A stretch of DNA of 64,000 bases from Pelagerythrobacter marensis (GCF_001028625.1 NZ_CP011805.1:1969001-2033000), one strand, 5' to 3'. Positions 17,522 through 27,458 are shown, numbered from the stretch's first letter. Program-made: numbers and translations. The notes: a model not told the origin generated them from the letters alone.

Positions 17522-20350
17522 CTAGAATTCGAACGCCATTTCCAGGCGAACCGTCCGTGCAAATTCCGGCCGGGCAAAGAAGTATTCGCCCGTCGATGAA
17601 CCGGCATCGAACGACCCGTTGCGCGGATTGCCTTCGGTCAGGCCGAGTGTGTCGGTCAGGTTGGTGACATGGGCGCGCAAGCTGATCCTGTCGGACAGCA
17701 ATGCCCGCAAATTCAGGCCGACGAGCAGGTAAGCAGGCAGTGCCTGTTCATTCGCGATATCGCCGAAGCGTCGCGAGAAATACTCACCCGTCAGCTCGAT
17801 CCGCAGCCGATCTTCGATCAACGCAATTGCCGGCACCGCGCGCACCGCCATTCGCGGCACACGGATCAGGCGATTGCCTGAAAATACGCGGTGCACCGGC
17901 TCACCATCCATCACCTGGGTGAAACTGAAATTGCGATATCGCCCGTCCTGCAAAGTCGCCTGGACCGTGACTTCGAACGGCCCGGCCGGGTTCCAGAACG
18001 CTTCCAGTTCCGCCCCGAACGTTCGCGTATCGGCAATCTCGGTCTGTTCGACATAGGCGTTGGTCGCGAAATCGAATCGGAAATCGCTGAATGGCAAGCG
18101 CTGGAAATGGGTGGCGAAGGCCGTGGCCGAAAGGTCAAACGTGTCGCCGGTATAATTCGCCCCCAGTTCGGCCATTGTGATCGGCACGGTCTTCTGGTCG
18201 GTGCGGAGCGGCGTAGTGTTGAAGTTGCTGGCACTGGGCAGCCGGAAGCTGCGCGTATACCGCGCGAACAGCGCCAGATCGGGCGACATTTCGTAGCTGC
18301 CGCCAATCGACCAACCGAACCCGCTGTCGCTGCGCCGAACGGGAATGATCGTGCCATCGGGCGCCAGAATCTGGTCGTCGGCAAGGGTCGACGGATCGCC
18401 CAGATCCAGTGTGGTCTGGCCCGCCACCTGGCCATCGATACGGTTCACTTCCCAGCGCGCGCCGAAATCAATTCGCAAGCGCGGCGACATTCGCCATTCG
18501 TCGGACGCATGCACCGCCAGGGCATCGACCGTCATGCGGGCGGAATCGAATATCGACCCGTACCGCTGAACTCCGCCATCGGTATAACGTCCCGCGATCC
18601 CGCCTTGCGCATCCAGCGCCACAGCGTCGATCAGGCGCGCACTGTCCGCCACTTCCAGCAGCACGGTGCCCATGTAGCGATCGAAACGATAGGCATAATG
18701 CGCCCCGCTGATGCCCAGCGCGATGTCGTGCCGCCCTGCTGCCTCAAGCGTCGTGGTCAGCTTCGTTTCGGCCAGCACTTCGTCCAGCGGGACAGAGACA
18801 GCCAGCAAATTTCCGCCGGTGACCAGCCCGTTCGCGCCAGCTTCGGCGGGAAATTCGGTGCCATCGAGGGCATAGCGCAGCGCAAGACTTGCCGTATCGG
18901 GAAAGGCCGCCTTCATGCGATCTTCGATCGAGGCCAGGTAGGACTGGCCCGTCATCGGAGTCCCGGTTGGGAACAGCGCGTTGCGGATGGTTTCGCTTGT
19001 GCGCCAGCGCAGCCCACCATGCCATTCGCTCCCGCCGCCCAGGCTCAGCATGCCGCGCATTGTGAGCGCCGTCAGCCGCGTATGCGTGCCTTCCGACGTG
19101 TCGAACTCCGTCGGCATCCGGCCGTTGTAAAGCGGCAGCTTGAGCGTTTCCGGTCCCGCCAGGGAATCTCGAAGGGGATCGAACCCGGCGATGGCTTCTG
19201 GCTCCCCCTCTTCATCCAGCCGCAACGGCACGGGCAGATAGAAAGTGACCCTGTCGTCCATATGCCGCAGGTCCAGCAATAGACTGTTCCCGGCGCTGCG
19301 ATGATCGAGGGACAGGCGAAACTGCCCGCCGCTGTCGGCCGTATAGGACGGCGGACGACGGCCCCCATCGCGGCGATAGAAGCCCCCGGCAACCACCCCC
19401 CATTCTTCCGACAGGCGCAGTGCCTGCCAGGCATCGATGCGGCGGTATCCGTTGTCGCCCCCTGTCAGCGTGATCCGCCCGCCCTGCTCATCCAGGCCCG
19501 ATCGGGTGATGAAGTTGGCGACCCCGCCGGGAGCGTTGGGCATGAACAGGCTGGCCGGTCCTCCCCGAACGGCCTCTACCCGCGCCACCGTATCGTCGAT
19601 GCGAAAGGATTGATCGGTGTTAAGATAGCCGAGCGCGCCGTCGTATTGCACCGGAATGCCGTTTTCCGCGAATGCAACCGCCGAAAATCCGTCGGTCGGT
19701 ATCCCGCGCGAGCGAACATTGTTCCCCGCTTCCCCGCCCGACGATTCGACCCAGAAGCCGGGGATCTGCCGGAAAAGTGCGGAGGATGACAGCGGTGCTG
19801 ATAGATCGAGATCGCTGCGGGAAAGGGCTGTCAGGGAATAGCTCGTTTCACTGACCGTAAGGGGCGCCGACACGGCGCGCCCTGTCACCACGATCTCTAT
19901 CGGTTGCGGTGGTGGTGCTGGTTCAGGTGGCGGCGGCCGCGGCACCGATTGCCGCCTGGTGGCCCGCCGCTGCCGGGTCCGGGGATCATGCCCGGCCGGG
20001 GCCGCTCGCAATGTAATCCGCTGCCTGTCACTCTTCACCACGACCAGCCGCTGCCCGGCCAGCAGTCGTTGCAGCGCTGCGGATATCGTCATGCGTCCTT
20101 TCACTGCGCGGCTGGGCTTTCCCTGCGCCTGATCGTAGGGGAACAGGATCTGCACGCCAGCCTGTCTCGCGAACCGTTGGAGCGCCTGAGACAGTTCGCC
20201 CGCAGGAATATCGAATTCGCGCTGCTGTTCCTGTGCCTGAGCCGGTGCGGGCAGGACGATCAGGCCTGCGCCTGTGCACAGCTGCAGGCCAAGGACAAGC
20301 GCGCAGGCAGGGGAAAGGGCACGTGACGCATTGCGTACTGGGCCAAGCAT
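17522..20350 (-). CDS. TonB-dependent receptor with N-terminal STN signalling domain
   Basis: The 942-residue receptor has a signal peptide ending near APAQAQE and an STN domain at about 44-110 (FDIPAGELSQALQRFARQAG, ILFPYDQAQG, ISAALQRLLAG). A proline-rich linker with PPPPEPAPPPQP follows, then the plug from about 150 (IEIVVTGRAV, RVEAVRGGPASLFMPNAPGG) and a barrel ending in RLEMAFEF. STN domains in FecA-type receptors signal substrate binding to a FecR partner, and fecR-fecI lie at the head of the same strand. It is a paralogue of the receptor at 21956-24463: long stretches such as ESSGGE, RGIPTDG and QYDG match. The ligand is unknown. Confidence 0.9.
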   Translation of the reverse strand: MLGPVRNASRALSPACALVLGLQLCTGAGLIVLPAPAQAQEQQREFDIPAGELSQALQRFARQAGVQILFPYDQAQGKPSRAVKGRMTISAALQRLLAGQRLVVVKSDRQRITLRAAPAGHDPRTRQRRATRRQSVPRPPPPEPAPPPQPIEIVVTGRAVSAPLTVSETSYSLTALSRSDLDLSAPLSSSALFRQIPGFWVESSGGEAGNNVRSRGIPTDGFSAVAFAENGIPVQYDGALGYLNTDQSFRIDDTVARVEAVRGGPASLFMPNAPGGVANFITRSGLDEQGGRITLTGGDNGYRRIDAWQALRLSEEWGVVAGGFYRRDGGRRPPSYTADSGGQFRLSLDHRSAGNSLLLDLRHMDDRVTFYLPVPLRLDEEGEPEAIAGFDPLRDSLAGPETLKLPLYNGRMPTEFDTSEGTHTRLTALTMRGMLSLGGGSEWHGGLRWRTSETIRNALFPTGTPMTGQSYLASIEDRMKAAFPDTASLALRYALDGTEFPAEAGANGLVTGGNLLAVSVPLDEVLAETKLTTTLEAAGRHDIALGISGAHYAYRFDRYMGTVLLEVADSARLIDAVALDAQGGIAGRYTDGGVQRYGSIFDSARMTVDALAVHASDEWRMSPRLRIDFGARWEVNRIDGQVAGQTTLDLGDPSTLADDQILAPDGTIIPVRRSDSGFGWSIGGSYEMSPDLALFARYTRSFRLPSASNFNTTPLRTDQKTVPITMAELGANYTGDTFDLSATAFATHFQRLPFSDFRFDFATNAYVEQTEIADTRTFGAELEAFWNPAGPFEVTVQATLQDGRYRNFSFTQVMDGEPVHRVFSGNRLIRVPRMAVRAVPAIALIEDRLRIELTGEYFSRRFGDIANEQALPAYLLVGLNLRALLSDRISLRAHVTNLTDTLGLTEGNPRNGSFDAGSSTGEYFFARPEFARTVRLEMAFEF

Positions 20351-20378
20351 CGCGTGCCCTTATCCCACCTATGGGTCA

Positions 20379-21956
20379 CTATCGTGTCAGCGGTGCCTCA
20401 TCCGGACGCGCCTCGATCTCGATCTGCACCGCGTTGCCGATGGCCAGCAGAGCGCCGGCCGCCGATCTGATCCGCAGATGCACGGGATGAAAGCCGGCGC
20501 CCAGATCGACATCAACCCCCTTCTCCGCGTCCGCCAGCGCCAGTTCCGCAATTCGCTGCTCGCCGCGGTAGAACTGGATCACGCTGCCGGCAGGCGCCGT
20601 GACATCGGGGTTCAATCTTACCGTCGGATTCGTCGATCGCAGAGCCCCGCCCATCTGGGCCGTCTGCCCATCGGCAACAGCGACAAAGTCGACATGGAGC
20701 GGCGCGATCGAAGGGTCGACGACGATGAAACTGCGGCCCTCGCGAATCCCCTGGAACAGGGCCTGCGGCGTGAGGTCAGCCGCCTCGATCACGGTCAGCG
20801 GCGTACCGACTGCGCGAAGCCCCTCTCCATCGGGATCGTGATTGTCGCTGCCGCCCAGCGGCGCCATCGTGTAGCCATCGGAAAGCCGTTGGGTCCAGAA
20901 GGGGATGGCAGATACGATCCCTTCGGCATCCCGGTCTGCCGATGCCAGCGACGCCCCGTTCACCAGCTCGATCGCATCGGCTTTGGCATAATCGACGCCA
21001 TCCATCGTCCAGCCGCAGCCCATGCAGATTTCTCCGCTGGGAAGACCTGGATGGTTGATCGATACGATACCGCCCAGATCATGAACTCTATCGGCAATCG
21101 TGTCGAACGTGACCGGACCGCCCCTGGTGATACGGTAATCGATCGGGCTGGTGATTCCGAAGACGTTGAAATGGCCGAAGAATGTGGTGATCTCGCGGCC
21201 CGGGATCAGCAACATGCGATCGAAATAGTCCTGCACTTCGAACAGTGCATTGGCGTGGCTGGAGGTATTGTGTTCGGTGACGGCGATGAAATCCAGCCCG
21301 CGAGCTTTCGCTGCTTCGACCGTGCGGAACAACGGGCACGGCACCCGACGGCCGGCGTCGCTGTCGCAAGAGGCATCGCTATGGCCGGTGTGCATATGCA
21401 GATCACCGCGATACCAGCCGGGGCCGCGCCCCTCGGTGGGTGGCGGTGGCATCTGCGCCTCGGCACCGTGCAGGAACCAGATGCGCGCACGCCATCGGGA
21501 TGTCACACCCTGCCGGATATTGGGTATCGCGAGTGCGAGGGCCCATTCGCCACCATCGATCGGACCTGCGAGATAGGACGGGGTCGCATCGCTGCGCGCG
21601 ATGGTGAAATGCGGCTTGTTGCCTCCACTCGCGCCGCGAAAACCATGCATATCCTCTATGCCGAGATCGATGACGGTCTTGTCCTCCCGCCCATCGTAAT
21701 CGAAGGCGACGACCAGGCGATCCACCCCTTCCGGGACCGGGAACGGGACGCGCTTGTAACTCTGGTGATCGGCGCCAGTGATCGTGCCGGTCAGGCGCAG
21801 ATCGACATCGCGCGAAGGCAGGCCCCTGTCCCGCGCGGCAGGCTGATCTTCCGCGAAGGCAGGTGCAGGCATACCCACCAGCACCGGCGCAGCCAGCACC
21901 GCGAGCATGAGTGCCGGCCCGAAGGCCGGCACTCTATTCCCGGAACGCATTACCAT
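20379..21956 (-). CDS. CehA/McbA-type PHP metallohydrolase, exported
   Basis: The 525-residue protein has a signal peptide (about 1-36, ending PAFAED). A beta-rich N-terminal domain comes next, then a PHP domain starting at GDLHMHTGHSD with metal ligands H187, H189 and D194. E228-H229 lie in VTEHNTSSHA, a further histidine is in SINHPGLPSGE, and SDNHD completes the site. The CehA/McbA family includes carbamate-insecticide hydrolases, but most members are uncharacterised phosphoesterase- or amidase-like enzymes. Its ATG overlaps the stop of the upstream TonB receptor (TGATG), so translation is coupled, and a second receptor follows 28 bp later. It probably acts in the periplasm on the imported ligand. 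Confidence 0.8.
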   Translation of the reverse strand: MVMRSGNRVPAFGPALMLAVLAAPVLVGMPAPAFAEDQPAARDRGLPSRDVDLRLTGTITGADHQSYKRVPFPVPEGVDRLVVAFDYDGREDKTVIDLGIEDMHGFRGASGGNKPHFTIARSDATPSYLAGPIDGGEWALALAIPNIRQGVTSRWRARIWFLHGAEAQMPPPPTEGRGPGWYRGDLHMHTGHSDASCDSDAGRRVPCPLFRTVEAAKARGLDFIAVTEHNTSSHANALFEVQDYFDRMLLIPGREITTFFGHFNVFGITSPIDYRITRGGPVTFDTIADRVHDLGGIVSINHPGLPSGEICMGCGWTMDGVDYAKADAIELVNGASLASADRDAEGIVSAIPFWTQRLSDGYTMAPLGGSDNHDPDGEGLRAVGTPLTVIEAADLTPQALFQGIREGRSFIVVDPSIAPLHVDFVAVADGQTAQMGGALRSTNPTVRLNPDVTAPAGSVIQFYRGEQRIAELALADAEKGVDVDLGAGFHPVHLRIRSAAGALLAIGNAVQIEIEARPDEAPLTR

Positions 21957-24463
21957 CAGAACTTGAAGCCCAGCGATGCCCGGATCGTGCGGCCGAACAC
22001 GGGGCGAGCCAGGAAGTAATCCGCGTTGGCATCGCCTGAGTCGAACGATCCGGCACGCGGATTGCCTTCGGTCAGGCCCAGCTCGTCGGTCAGGTTCGTG
22101 ACGTTCAGACCAAGCACGAGATTCTCCGTCAATTCGCCGCGCACATTGATGTTCAACTGCGTGTAGGACGGCAGCGTCTGGTTATTGGCGATATCGGGAT
22201 AGCGGTCCGAATAGTGCTCGACCTCAAGCTCGGCGCGCAGCCGGCCGTCGAACAGGTTGACGCCCGGGACCGCGCGCAGGGCCAGCTTGGGCACGCGGAT
22301 CAGCTGGTTGCCGTCGTAGTCGATCAGGTTGCCGGCCTGGTCGGTATAGGTGAACCCCTTGTACTGCGGATCCTGCCACGTGGCCTGCACGGCGAAATCG
22401 AAGAAATCGGCCGGCTTCACCAAGGCTTCCAGTTCGATGCCCAGGGTTTCGGTATCGGCGATCACGACCTGCGGATCGTCATACTGATTGGTCTCTTCGT
22501 TGAAGCGGTAGTTGGTGAAGCGAACGCCTTCGAACTTCGAATAGAACGCGGTCGCAAACAGATCGAAAACCGGGCTACCGTACTTGAAACCGAGTTCCGC
22601 CATCTTGATCGGAATGGAACGCTGATCGGTCCGCTCGGGATTGCCATTGTACTCGCCCGCACTCGGTAGGCGGAACGTGTCGGTGTAGCGTGCGAAAACG
22701 CCGGCATAGCGGGTAAACTGATAGTTCGCGCCGATCGTCCAGCCCCAGTCGTCGAAAGAGCGGTCGACCGGAGTGAAGGCGCCGCTCCCCGTCAGCACGT
22801 TATCGTCTGCCAGATTGGTATCGTCGCCGAGGCTCACCGTCGTCTTCTGCGCAACGACGCCGTTGATATTCGTCCTTTCCCAGCGCGCAGCGGCATCGAG
22901 GCGCAGTTCCGGGGTGATCTGCCATTCGTCACCGCCATAGATCGCGATGTTTTCGGCTCCCATCGAGACATTGTCGTAGATCGAACCATAGCGCAGGAAG
23001 CCGTTGTCGGTGACCGATCCGACAACATCGCCGTTCGCATCGAGCGCCACGACATCGACGAACCGGGCGTTGCCCTGCACATCGAGCAGCGACGTGCCCA
23101 TGTAGCGGTCGAAGCGGAAATCCGCGCTGCCATAGGTGAAGCCCAGCGCCAGGTTATGTATCCCGCCCGCTTCGATTTCGGCGACGAGGCGGTTGTCGGT
23201 GATGATCTCCTCGATCGGGACCGAGACCGACAGCAGATTGCCGCCGATCAGCAGGCCATTGCCGTTGGTCGTGGACGTCAGGACCGAACCGTCGCTGGCA
23301 TACTGGGCCCGCAACTCGGTCGCGCCGGGGAATGCCGCCAGCGCGCCGGACAGCGAGGCAAGGTATTCATCCAGGGGCGTGACGTTGCCGGTGGGGAACA
23401 CGGCGTTGCGCAGGATATCCGCATCCTTGTAGCGAGTCCGCGATTCCAGCGTCAGAGTGTCGCTCAATGCCAGCGACCCGGTCAGGGTGACCTGGGTCAA
23501 TTGAGTATGCGTGCCTTCCGACAGATCGAAATCGTAAGGCTGGCCAACGTTGAGGATGTCGACGCGCCTCGTATCGCCCCCCGCAAGCGTGTCCGAGCGA
23601 GAATCGAAACCCGGTACATCGGCGATGTCACCATCGGCATCGTAAGTCAGCGGCACAGGCAGGTAGAACGGCACCTTGTCGTCGATGTGCTTGATGTCGA
23701 GCGCGAAACTGTTGCGGCCATCGTTGTAGTCGATCGTGCCCCGGATCTGGCCGCCCTTCTCGGCCTTGAAGCCCATGTCGCGCATCCCGTCGCTCTGGCG
23801 GTAGAAACCGCCAACGAACACGCCCCAGTTGTCGCCAAGACTGGTCCCGTAATAGGCGTCGAGACGGTTGAGGCCGTAATTGCCCCAGGTGTACTTCACC
23901 AGCCCGCCGGGATTCTCGCTTCCCTTGCGGGTAATGAAATTGACCACACCGCCCGGCGCATTCGGTGCATAGATCGATGCCGGGCCACCACGCACCGCCT
24001 CGACGCGGGCAATGGTCTCGTCGAAGCGAAAGGACTGGTCGGCGTTGAGATAGCCGAGACCGCCATCGTATTGCACCGAGATGCCGTTTTCCTGCAGCGC
24101 GACCGAGGAATAGCCATCGGTCGGGATGCCGCGGGCGCGCACATTGTTCGACCCTTCGCCGCCGGACGATTCCACCCAGAAGCCGGGCACCATCTTGAAG
24201 GTTTCCGCTGCCGACGATGGATTCGTGATCCGCAATGCCTCGTCGCTCAGTGTCGTCACGGCGTAGCTCGCTTCGGCCTTGCGCAGATCGGAGGTGCCGG
24301 CGCGGCCGGTCACGATGATCTCGTCAAACTCGCTACCGCGCTGCCCTTCGGCCTCTGGTTCTTCCCGAGCATCGGCGACAGGGGCGCCATCTTGCGCCCA
24401 AGCTGGCGTGGCCAAAGCGGTAGCCAGGGAAATGGCAGACACTGCGATCAACTGCGTTTTCAT
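21956..24463 (-). CDS. TonB-dependent receptor (FecI/FecR-associated, no STN domain)
   Basis: The 835-residue outer-membrane receptor has a signal peptide ending in TPAWAQDG, an acidic linker and the TonB-box-like EIIVTGRAG near 46-54. The plug has VEAVRGGPASIYAPNAPGG, and the barrel ends in TIRASLGFKF with terminal phenylalanine. ATG 24463 follows GGGGGTTTT. It is the first receptor after fecR on the same strand and lacks the STN domain found on its paralogue at 17522-20350. Pairs of this kind usually import scarce ligands such as iron chelates, but nothing here fixes the ligand, and the adjacent PHP hydrolase suggests an organic substrate. Confidence 0.9.
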   Translation of the reverse strand: MKTQLIAVSAISLATALATPAWAQDGAPVADAREEPEAEGQRGSEFDEIIVTGRAGTSDLRKAEASYAVTTLSDEALRITNPSSAAETFKMVPGFWVESSGGEGSNNVRARGIPTDGYSSVALQENGISVQYDGGLGYLNADQSFRFDETIARVEAVRGGPASIYAPNAPGGVVNFITRKGSENPGGLVKYTWGNYGLNRLDAYYGTSLGDNWGVFVGGFYRQSDGMRDMGFKAEKGGQIRGTIDYNDGRNSFALDIKHIDDKVPFYLPVPLTYDADGDIADVPGFDSRSDTLAGGDTRRVDILNVGQPYDFDLSEGTHTQLTQVTLTGSLALSDTLTLESRTRYKDADILRNAVFPTGNVTPLDEYLASLSGALAAFPGATELRAQYASDGSVLTSTTNGNGLLIGGNLLSVSVPIEEIITDNRLVAEIEAGGIHNLALGFTYGSADFRFDRYMGTSLLDVQGNARFVDVVALDANGDVVGSVTDNGFLRYGSIYDNVSMGAENIAIYGGDEWQITPELRLDAAARWERTNINGVVAQKTTVSLGDDTNLADDNVLTGSGAFTPVDRSFDDWGWTIGANYQFTRYAGVFARYTDTFRLPSAGEYNGNPERTDQRSIPIKMAELGFKYGSPVFDLFATAFYSKFEGVRFTNYRFNEETNQYDDPQVVIADTETLGIELEALVKPADFFDFAVQATWQDPQYKGFTYTDQAGNLIDYDGNQLIRVPKLALRAVPGVNLFDGRLRAELEVEHYSDRYPDIANNQTLPSYTQLNINVRGELTENLVLGLNVTNLTDELGLTEGNPRAGSFDSGDANADYFLARPVFGRTIRASLGFKF

Positions 24464-24644
24464 AAAACCCCCATGAGGTGAAATCCGTTCGCGGGTGTCC
24501 TTGCGCCAGGCACAGCTTCCCCCAGTCCGGAATCGCGCTGCGCCTGTGCTTGCGCGCGCGCCGGATGACGGCACTGCCGGGCCTGCGTTTTGAACACCCT
24601 GCGTCCAAGACGGGGGCGGACGGAAATTCCGCTATCGTATCCGG

Positions 24645-24656
24645 GAAAAATTTTTC
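24645..24656. promoter_or_regulatory. AT-rich palindrome upstream of the TonB receptor gene
   Basis: GAAAAATTTTTC is a perfect palindrome in the otherwise GC-rich 238-bp space between fecR and the receptor gene, about 180 bases before the receptor start. Promoters read by FecI-type sigma factors often have A-rich upstream elements, so this could be part of the target promoter or an activator site. No clear -10 partner could be named. The rest of the gap shows no gene. Confidence 0.3.
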
Positions 24657-24701
24657 AGGCCGTGGCGGCGACGCCTGAAGGGCGCTGTTTCAGCGAAATT
24701 T

Positions 24702-25667
24702 CTACTGTTGATAGAGTAAGATAGCCGCATCCTCGCGGCGACTTCGGATGCCGAAACCGTCGTTCAGACTTTGCAGAAAACCCGCAGGATCGTCGACATG
24801 GAACCGTCCACCCAGCCGGACCGCGCCAATCGAAGGATCGGCCAGCCGGATCGGCCGTGTCAGATAGCGATTGAACTCGTCCAGCGCAGCGGCCAGCTCC
24901 ATGCCATCGAAGATGATCTCGCCGCGTTGCCAAGCATCGGCCTGCTCGCGGTCTTCGCTGCTCAATGCCGTTTTGGCGAACCCCGATGCATTGCCGATCA
25001 ACACCTCGTTCGCCCGCAGCGTTTGGGCGAGTTCGCCCGCACCGCTGACAATGGCGACACCGGTCATCACCGCCAGGCGCGGCCCCCTGTCGAACAACCG
25101 CAAGTTGTAGCTGCCGGCAACAAGTTCGGCGCGGATCGTGGCGGCATGCAATATGGCGCGTCCTGCCTCCCCACCGGAGAGGCGAAATGCCGCTTCGCCT
25201 TTCTCGACCCAGATTTCCAGAATATCGCCCATGTGCCAGGCGATCTCGGTATCGGTGTTGAGGTTGGCGAGCGCACCGCCCGGCAAGCGCACTAGGCGTC
25301 GCTCGCCAATGCCGGTCGCGGCAGTTTCGCGCCGCGTGTGCAGCCATACCCCCCCACCGGCGACTATGGCCGCAAGACCGGCAGCAAGGCCTGTCACGGC
25401 CACCCGCCGGTTCATGCCGGAACGTTGCCGTTCTTCCGCCGGGGCAATGTCCTGATCGCCATCTGTCGGCGCTTCTGCCGAAACCCAGCGCAATTCGCCC
25501 GAGCGTTTCCATGTTCCCGCGAGTTGCGCGAATGCGGACGCGTGACGCGGATCGCTGCTTCGCCATGCTTCGAATTCGGCAGGATCGACCGAACCGGCAT
25601 CCAGCCGAACCAGCCAGTCTGCGGCTCTTGCCGCTATTTCATCCCGAGCTTTCGCATCTTGCGGCAT
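24702..25667 (-). CDS. fecR: FecR-type anti-sigma regulator
   Basis: The 321-residue inner-membrane protein has an N-terminal cytosolic segment with ADWLVRLDAGSVDPAEFEAW and DPRHASAFAQL (typical of FecR N-termini), one transmembrane helix at about 88-108 (VAVTGLAAGLAAIVAGGGVW) and a periplasmic FecR domain from about 118 (GERRLVRLPGGALANLNTDT). Its C-terminal part resembles an STN-like interaction module. FecR relays a receptor signal to the sigma factor. Its ATG lies inside the end of fecI (34-bp overlap), which couples their synthesis. Confidence 0.9.
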   Translation of the reverse strand: MPQDAKARDEIAARAADWLVRLDAGSVDPAEFEAWRSSDPRHASAFAQLAGTWKRSGELRWVSAEAPTDGDQDIAPAEERQRSGMNRRVAVTGLAAGLAAIVAGGGVWLHTRRETAATGIGERRLVRLPGGALANLNTDTEIAWHMGDILEIWVEKGEAAFRLSGGEAGRAILHAATIRAELVAGSYNLRLFDRGPRLAVMTGVAIVSGAGELAQTLRANEVLIGNASGFAKTALSSEDREQADAWQRGEIIFDGMELAAALDEFNRYLTRPIRLADPSIGAVRLGGRFHVDDPAGFLQSLNDGFGIRSRREDAAILLYQQ

Positions 25668-26224
25668 TCGCGAGCGGATTCCGTTGCGCCTGTTTCGTCA
25701 ATGCCCGGGCCGGTGGCGGAATGCCATTTGGCAAGCAGGCGGAGACCCTTGGACAAATGTTTCTCCAAGGTCGAGACGGAAATGTCCATCTTTGCCGCTA
25801 CTTCGCGTGGTGGAAGATTGTCGATTTTTCGTAGTTTGACAGCTTCGCGACAGCGCGCTGGCAGGCTGTCAAAACATCCGGCCAGGCGGCGCAGGTCGTC
25901 ACGCGCAATGGCGACGCGATCCGGCAAAGGCTGATCGTCCACCGGTTCGAGCGCCTGCAGCGAGAGGGATTGATCGAGCTGCACCAGTCGCGCCTTGCGA
26001 AAGCGTTCAACCGCTTCGTTGTGGATGATGCGCATGGTGAAAGCATGCGGATTGGCAATCTCGGCCCAGTTCTCCAGCCGGAACAGCCGGGCATACGCTT
26101 CCTGCACGAGGTCCTCTGCCGCGTCCTGGTCCCCTGCCAGCCGCGCCGCATAAGCCCGGTGCCTGGCCTGATAGACGAAGACCCGGTCCACGAACCATTG
26201 ATCTATCGGACGAAGCCAGGACAT
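25634..26224 (-). CDS. fecI: ECF sigma factor, FecI family
   Basis: The 196-residue protein has sigma region 2 at about 12-75 (DAAEDLVQEAYARLFRL, then NPHAFTMRIIHNEAVERFRK) and region 4 at about 115-170 (LPARCREAVKLRKIDNLPPR, then VAAKMDISVSTLEKHLSKGL). The LPPREVA-type helix-turn-helix and overlap with fecR place it in the iron-responsive FecI group. The ATG at 26224 is preferred to an in-frame TTG at 26239. It should drive the downstream receptor genes; the release signal would come through FecR. Confidence 0.9.
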   Translation of the reverse strand: MSWLRPIDQWFVDRVFVYQARHRAYAARLAGDQDAAEDLVQEAYARLFRLENWAEIANPHAFTMRIIHNEAVERFRKARLVQLDQSLSLQALEPVDDQPLPDRVAIARDDLRRLAGCFDSLPARCREAVKLRKIDNLPPREVAAKMDISVSTLEKHLSKGLRLLAKWHSATGPGIDETGATESARECRKMRKLGMK

Positions 26225-26423
26225 GGATACCCCAAACAAGTGTGCCCGCGCCGGATAGGTGCCGGAGGTGACAGTTTGCAGTCAGCCTGGCCTTTTGAAG
26301 GACTGGGGCGCGCTCGAACCACGAAGAGCGGCTGCACGACAGCAGTCCTACAAGCCGGCGAACGTCTGTTTTCCGCCCCTGCAATAGTGTATCGGGCGGG
26401 CGAGAGAGCAGGAGATCCCACCG

Positions 26424-27458
26424 ATGTTGAAGATACTGAACAGATGCGCGATCCCGGTCCTGGCAATTGCCCTGTCGATGCCCGCTGCCGCGATCGCTTC
26501 CGACAGCGATACGTCGTCGACAATCTCGGCCCCACAGGCCGATCTCGATATTCGGGAATGGCAGGTCCCGTGGGACGAGACACGGCCGCGCGATCCCTAT
26601 GCGATATCGGCAGAAGAAGTGTGGTTCGTCGGTCAGCGCGGCGATTATGCGGCCAGGTTCAATCCCCGCACCGAAGAATTCTCGCGGATAGATCTCGAAG
26701 CAGGCGCCGGGCCGCACAACCTGATTGTCGCCGACGACGGCACGATCTGGTACGCGGGCAATCGGGCCGCGCACATCGGCCGGATCGATCCGGCGACCGG
26801 GACAATCGAAAAGATTGCCATGCCCGACGAGGCTGCCCGCGATCCGCACACGCTGGTGTTCGACGAAGCCGGCGACATCTGGTTCACCGTCCAGGGCGGC
26901 AACTTCATGGGCAAGCTCGACACGGCGACGCACGATGTGCAGCTGATCGAAGTGCCGACACCGCGCGCACGCCCTTACGGCATAGAGGTCGCGGCTGACG
27001 GCACGGTATGGGCGGTTCTTCTCGGCACGAACAAGCTTGCTTCCATCGATCCGAAAACGATGGAGCTGACCGAATACGATCTACCCCGTGCCGAAGCACG
27101 CCCGCGCCGCATGGGCATAACCGGGGACGGGCGGATCTGGTATGTCGATTATGCCAAGGGCAAGCTCGGCGCCTATTCGCCCACTTCAGGCACGTTCGAG
27201 GAATGGGACGCCCCTGCGGGCGAAGCATCGCGCCCTTACGGAATGGCAATCGACGGCGACGACCGGATCTGGTTCGTCGAAACCGGGGTGGAGCCCAATC
27301 GTTTCGTCGGCTTCGATCCGGCGAAGCGCGAGTACTTTGCCGTCGACGCCGTGCCATCGGGCGGTGGGACGATCCGGCACATGCACTATCACGAACCGAC
27401 CAACGCGATCTGGTTCGGCGCCGATACCAACACGATCGGTCGTCTGGCCCTTGACTAG
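26424..27458 (+). CDS. Exported Vgb-like beta-propeller protein
   Basis: The 344-residue protein has a signal peptide ending near AAAIASDSD and six or seven propeller repeats of the form DGTIWYAG, DIWFTVQGG, DGTVWAVL, GRIWYVDY, DRIWFVET and AIWFGADT. This is the virginiamycin B lyase/SMP-30-like fold. A histidine cluster H319-M-H-Y-H323 lies in the last blade. Vgb itself linearises streptogramin antibiotics, but most chromosomal homologues, especially exported ones, have other or unknown functions, so resistance is not claimed. An AGGAGAT ribosome-binding site precedes the ATG. It diverges from fecI and is coupled to the next gene. Confidence 0.78.
   Translation: MLKILNRCAIPVLAIALSMPAAAIASDSDTSSTISAPQADLDIREWQVPWDETRPRDPYAISAEEVWFVGQRGDYAARFNPRTEEFSRIDLEAGAGPHNLIVADDGTIWYAGNRAAHIGRIDPATGTIEKIAMPDEAARDPHTLVFDEAGDIWFTVQGGNFMGKLDTATHDVQLIEVPTPRARPYGIEVAADGTVWAVLLGTNKLASIDPKTMELTEYDLPRAEARPRRMGITGDGRIWYVDYAKGKLGAYSPTSGTFEEWDAPAGEASRPYGMAIDGDDRIWFVETGVEPNRFVGFDPAKREYFAVDAVPSGGGTIRHMHYHEPTNAIWFGADTNTIGRLALD

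Noticed and set aside
26424..27458. Streptogramin resistance lyase (vgb)
   Set aside because: The fold fits, but it is exported and coupled to a CxxCH protein, and many propellers share the fold; resistance is not supported.
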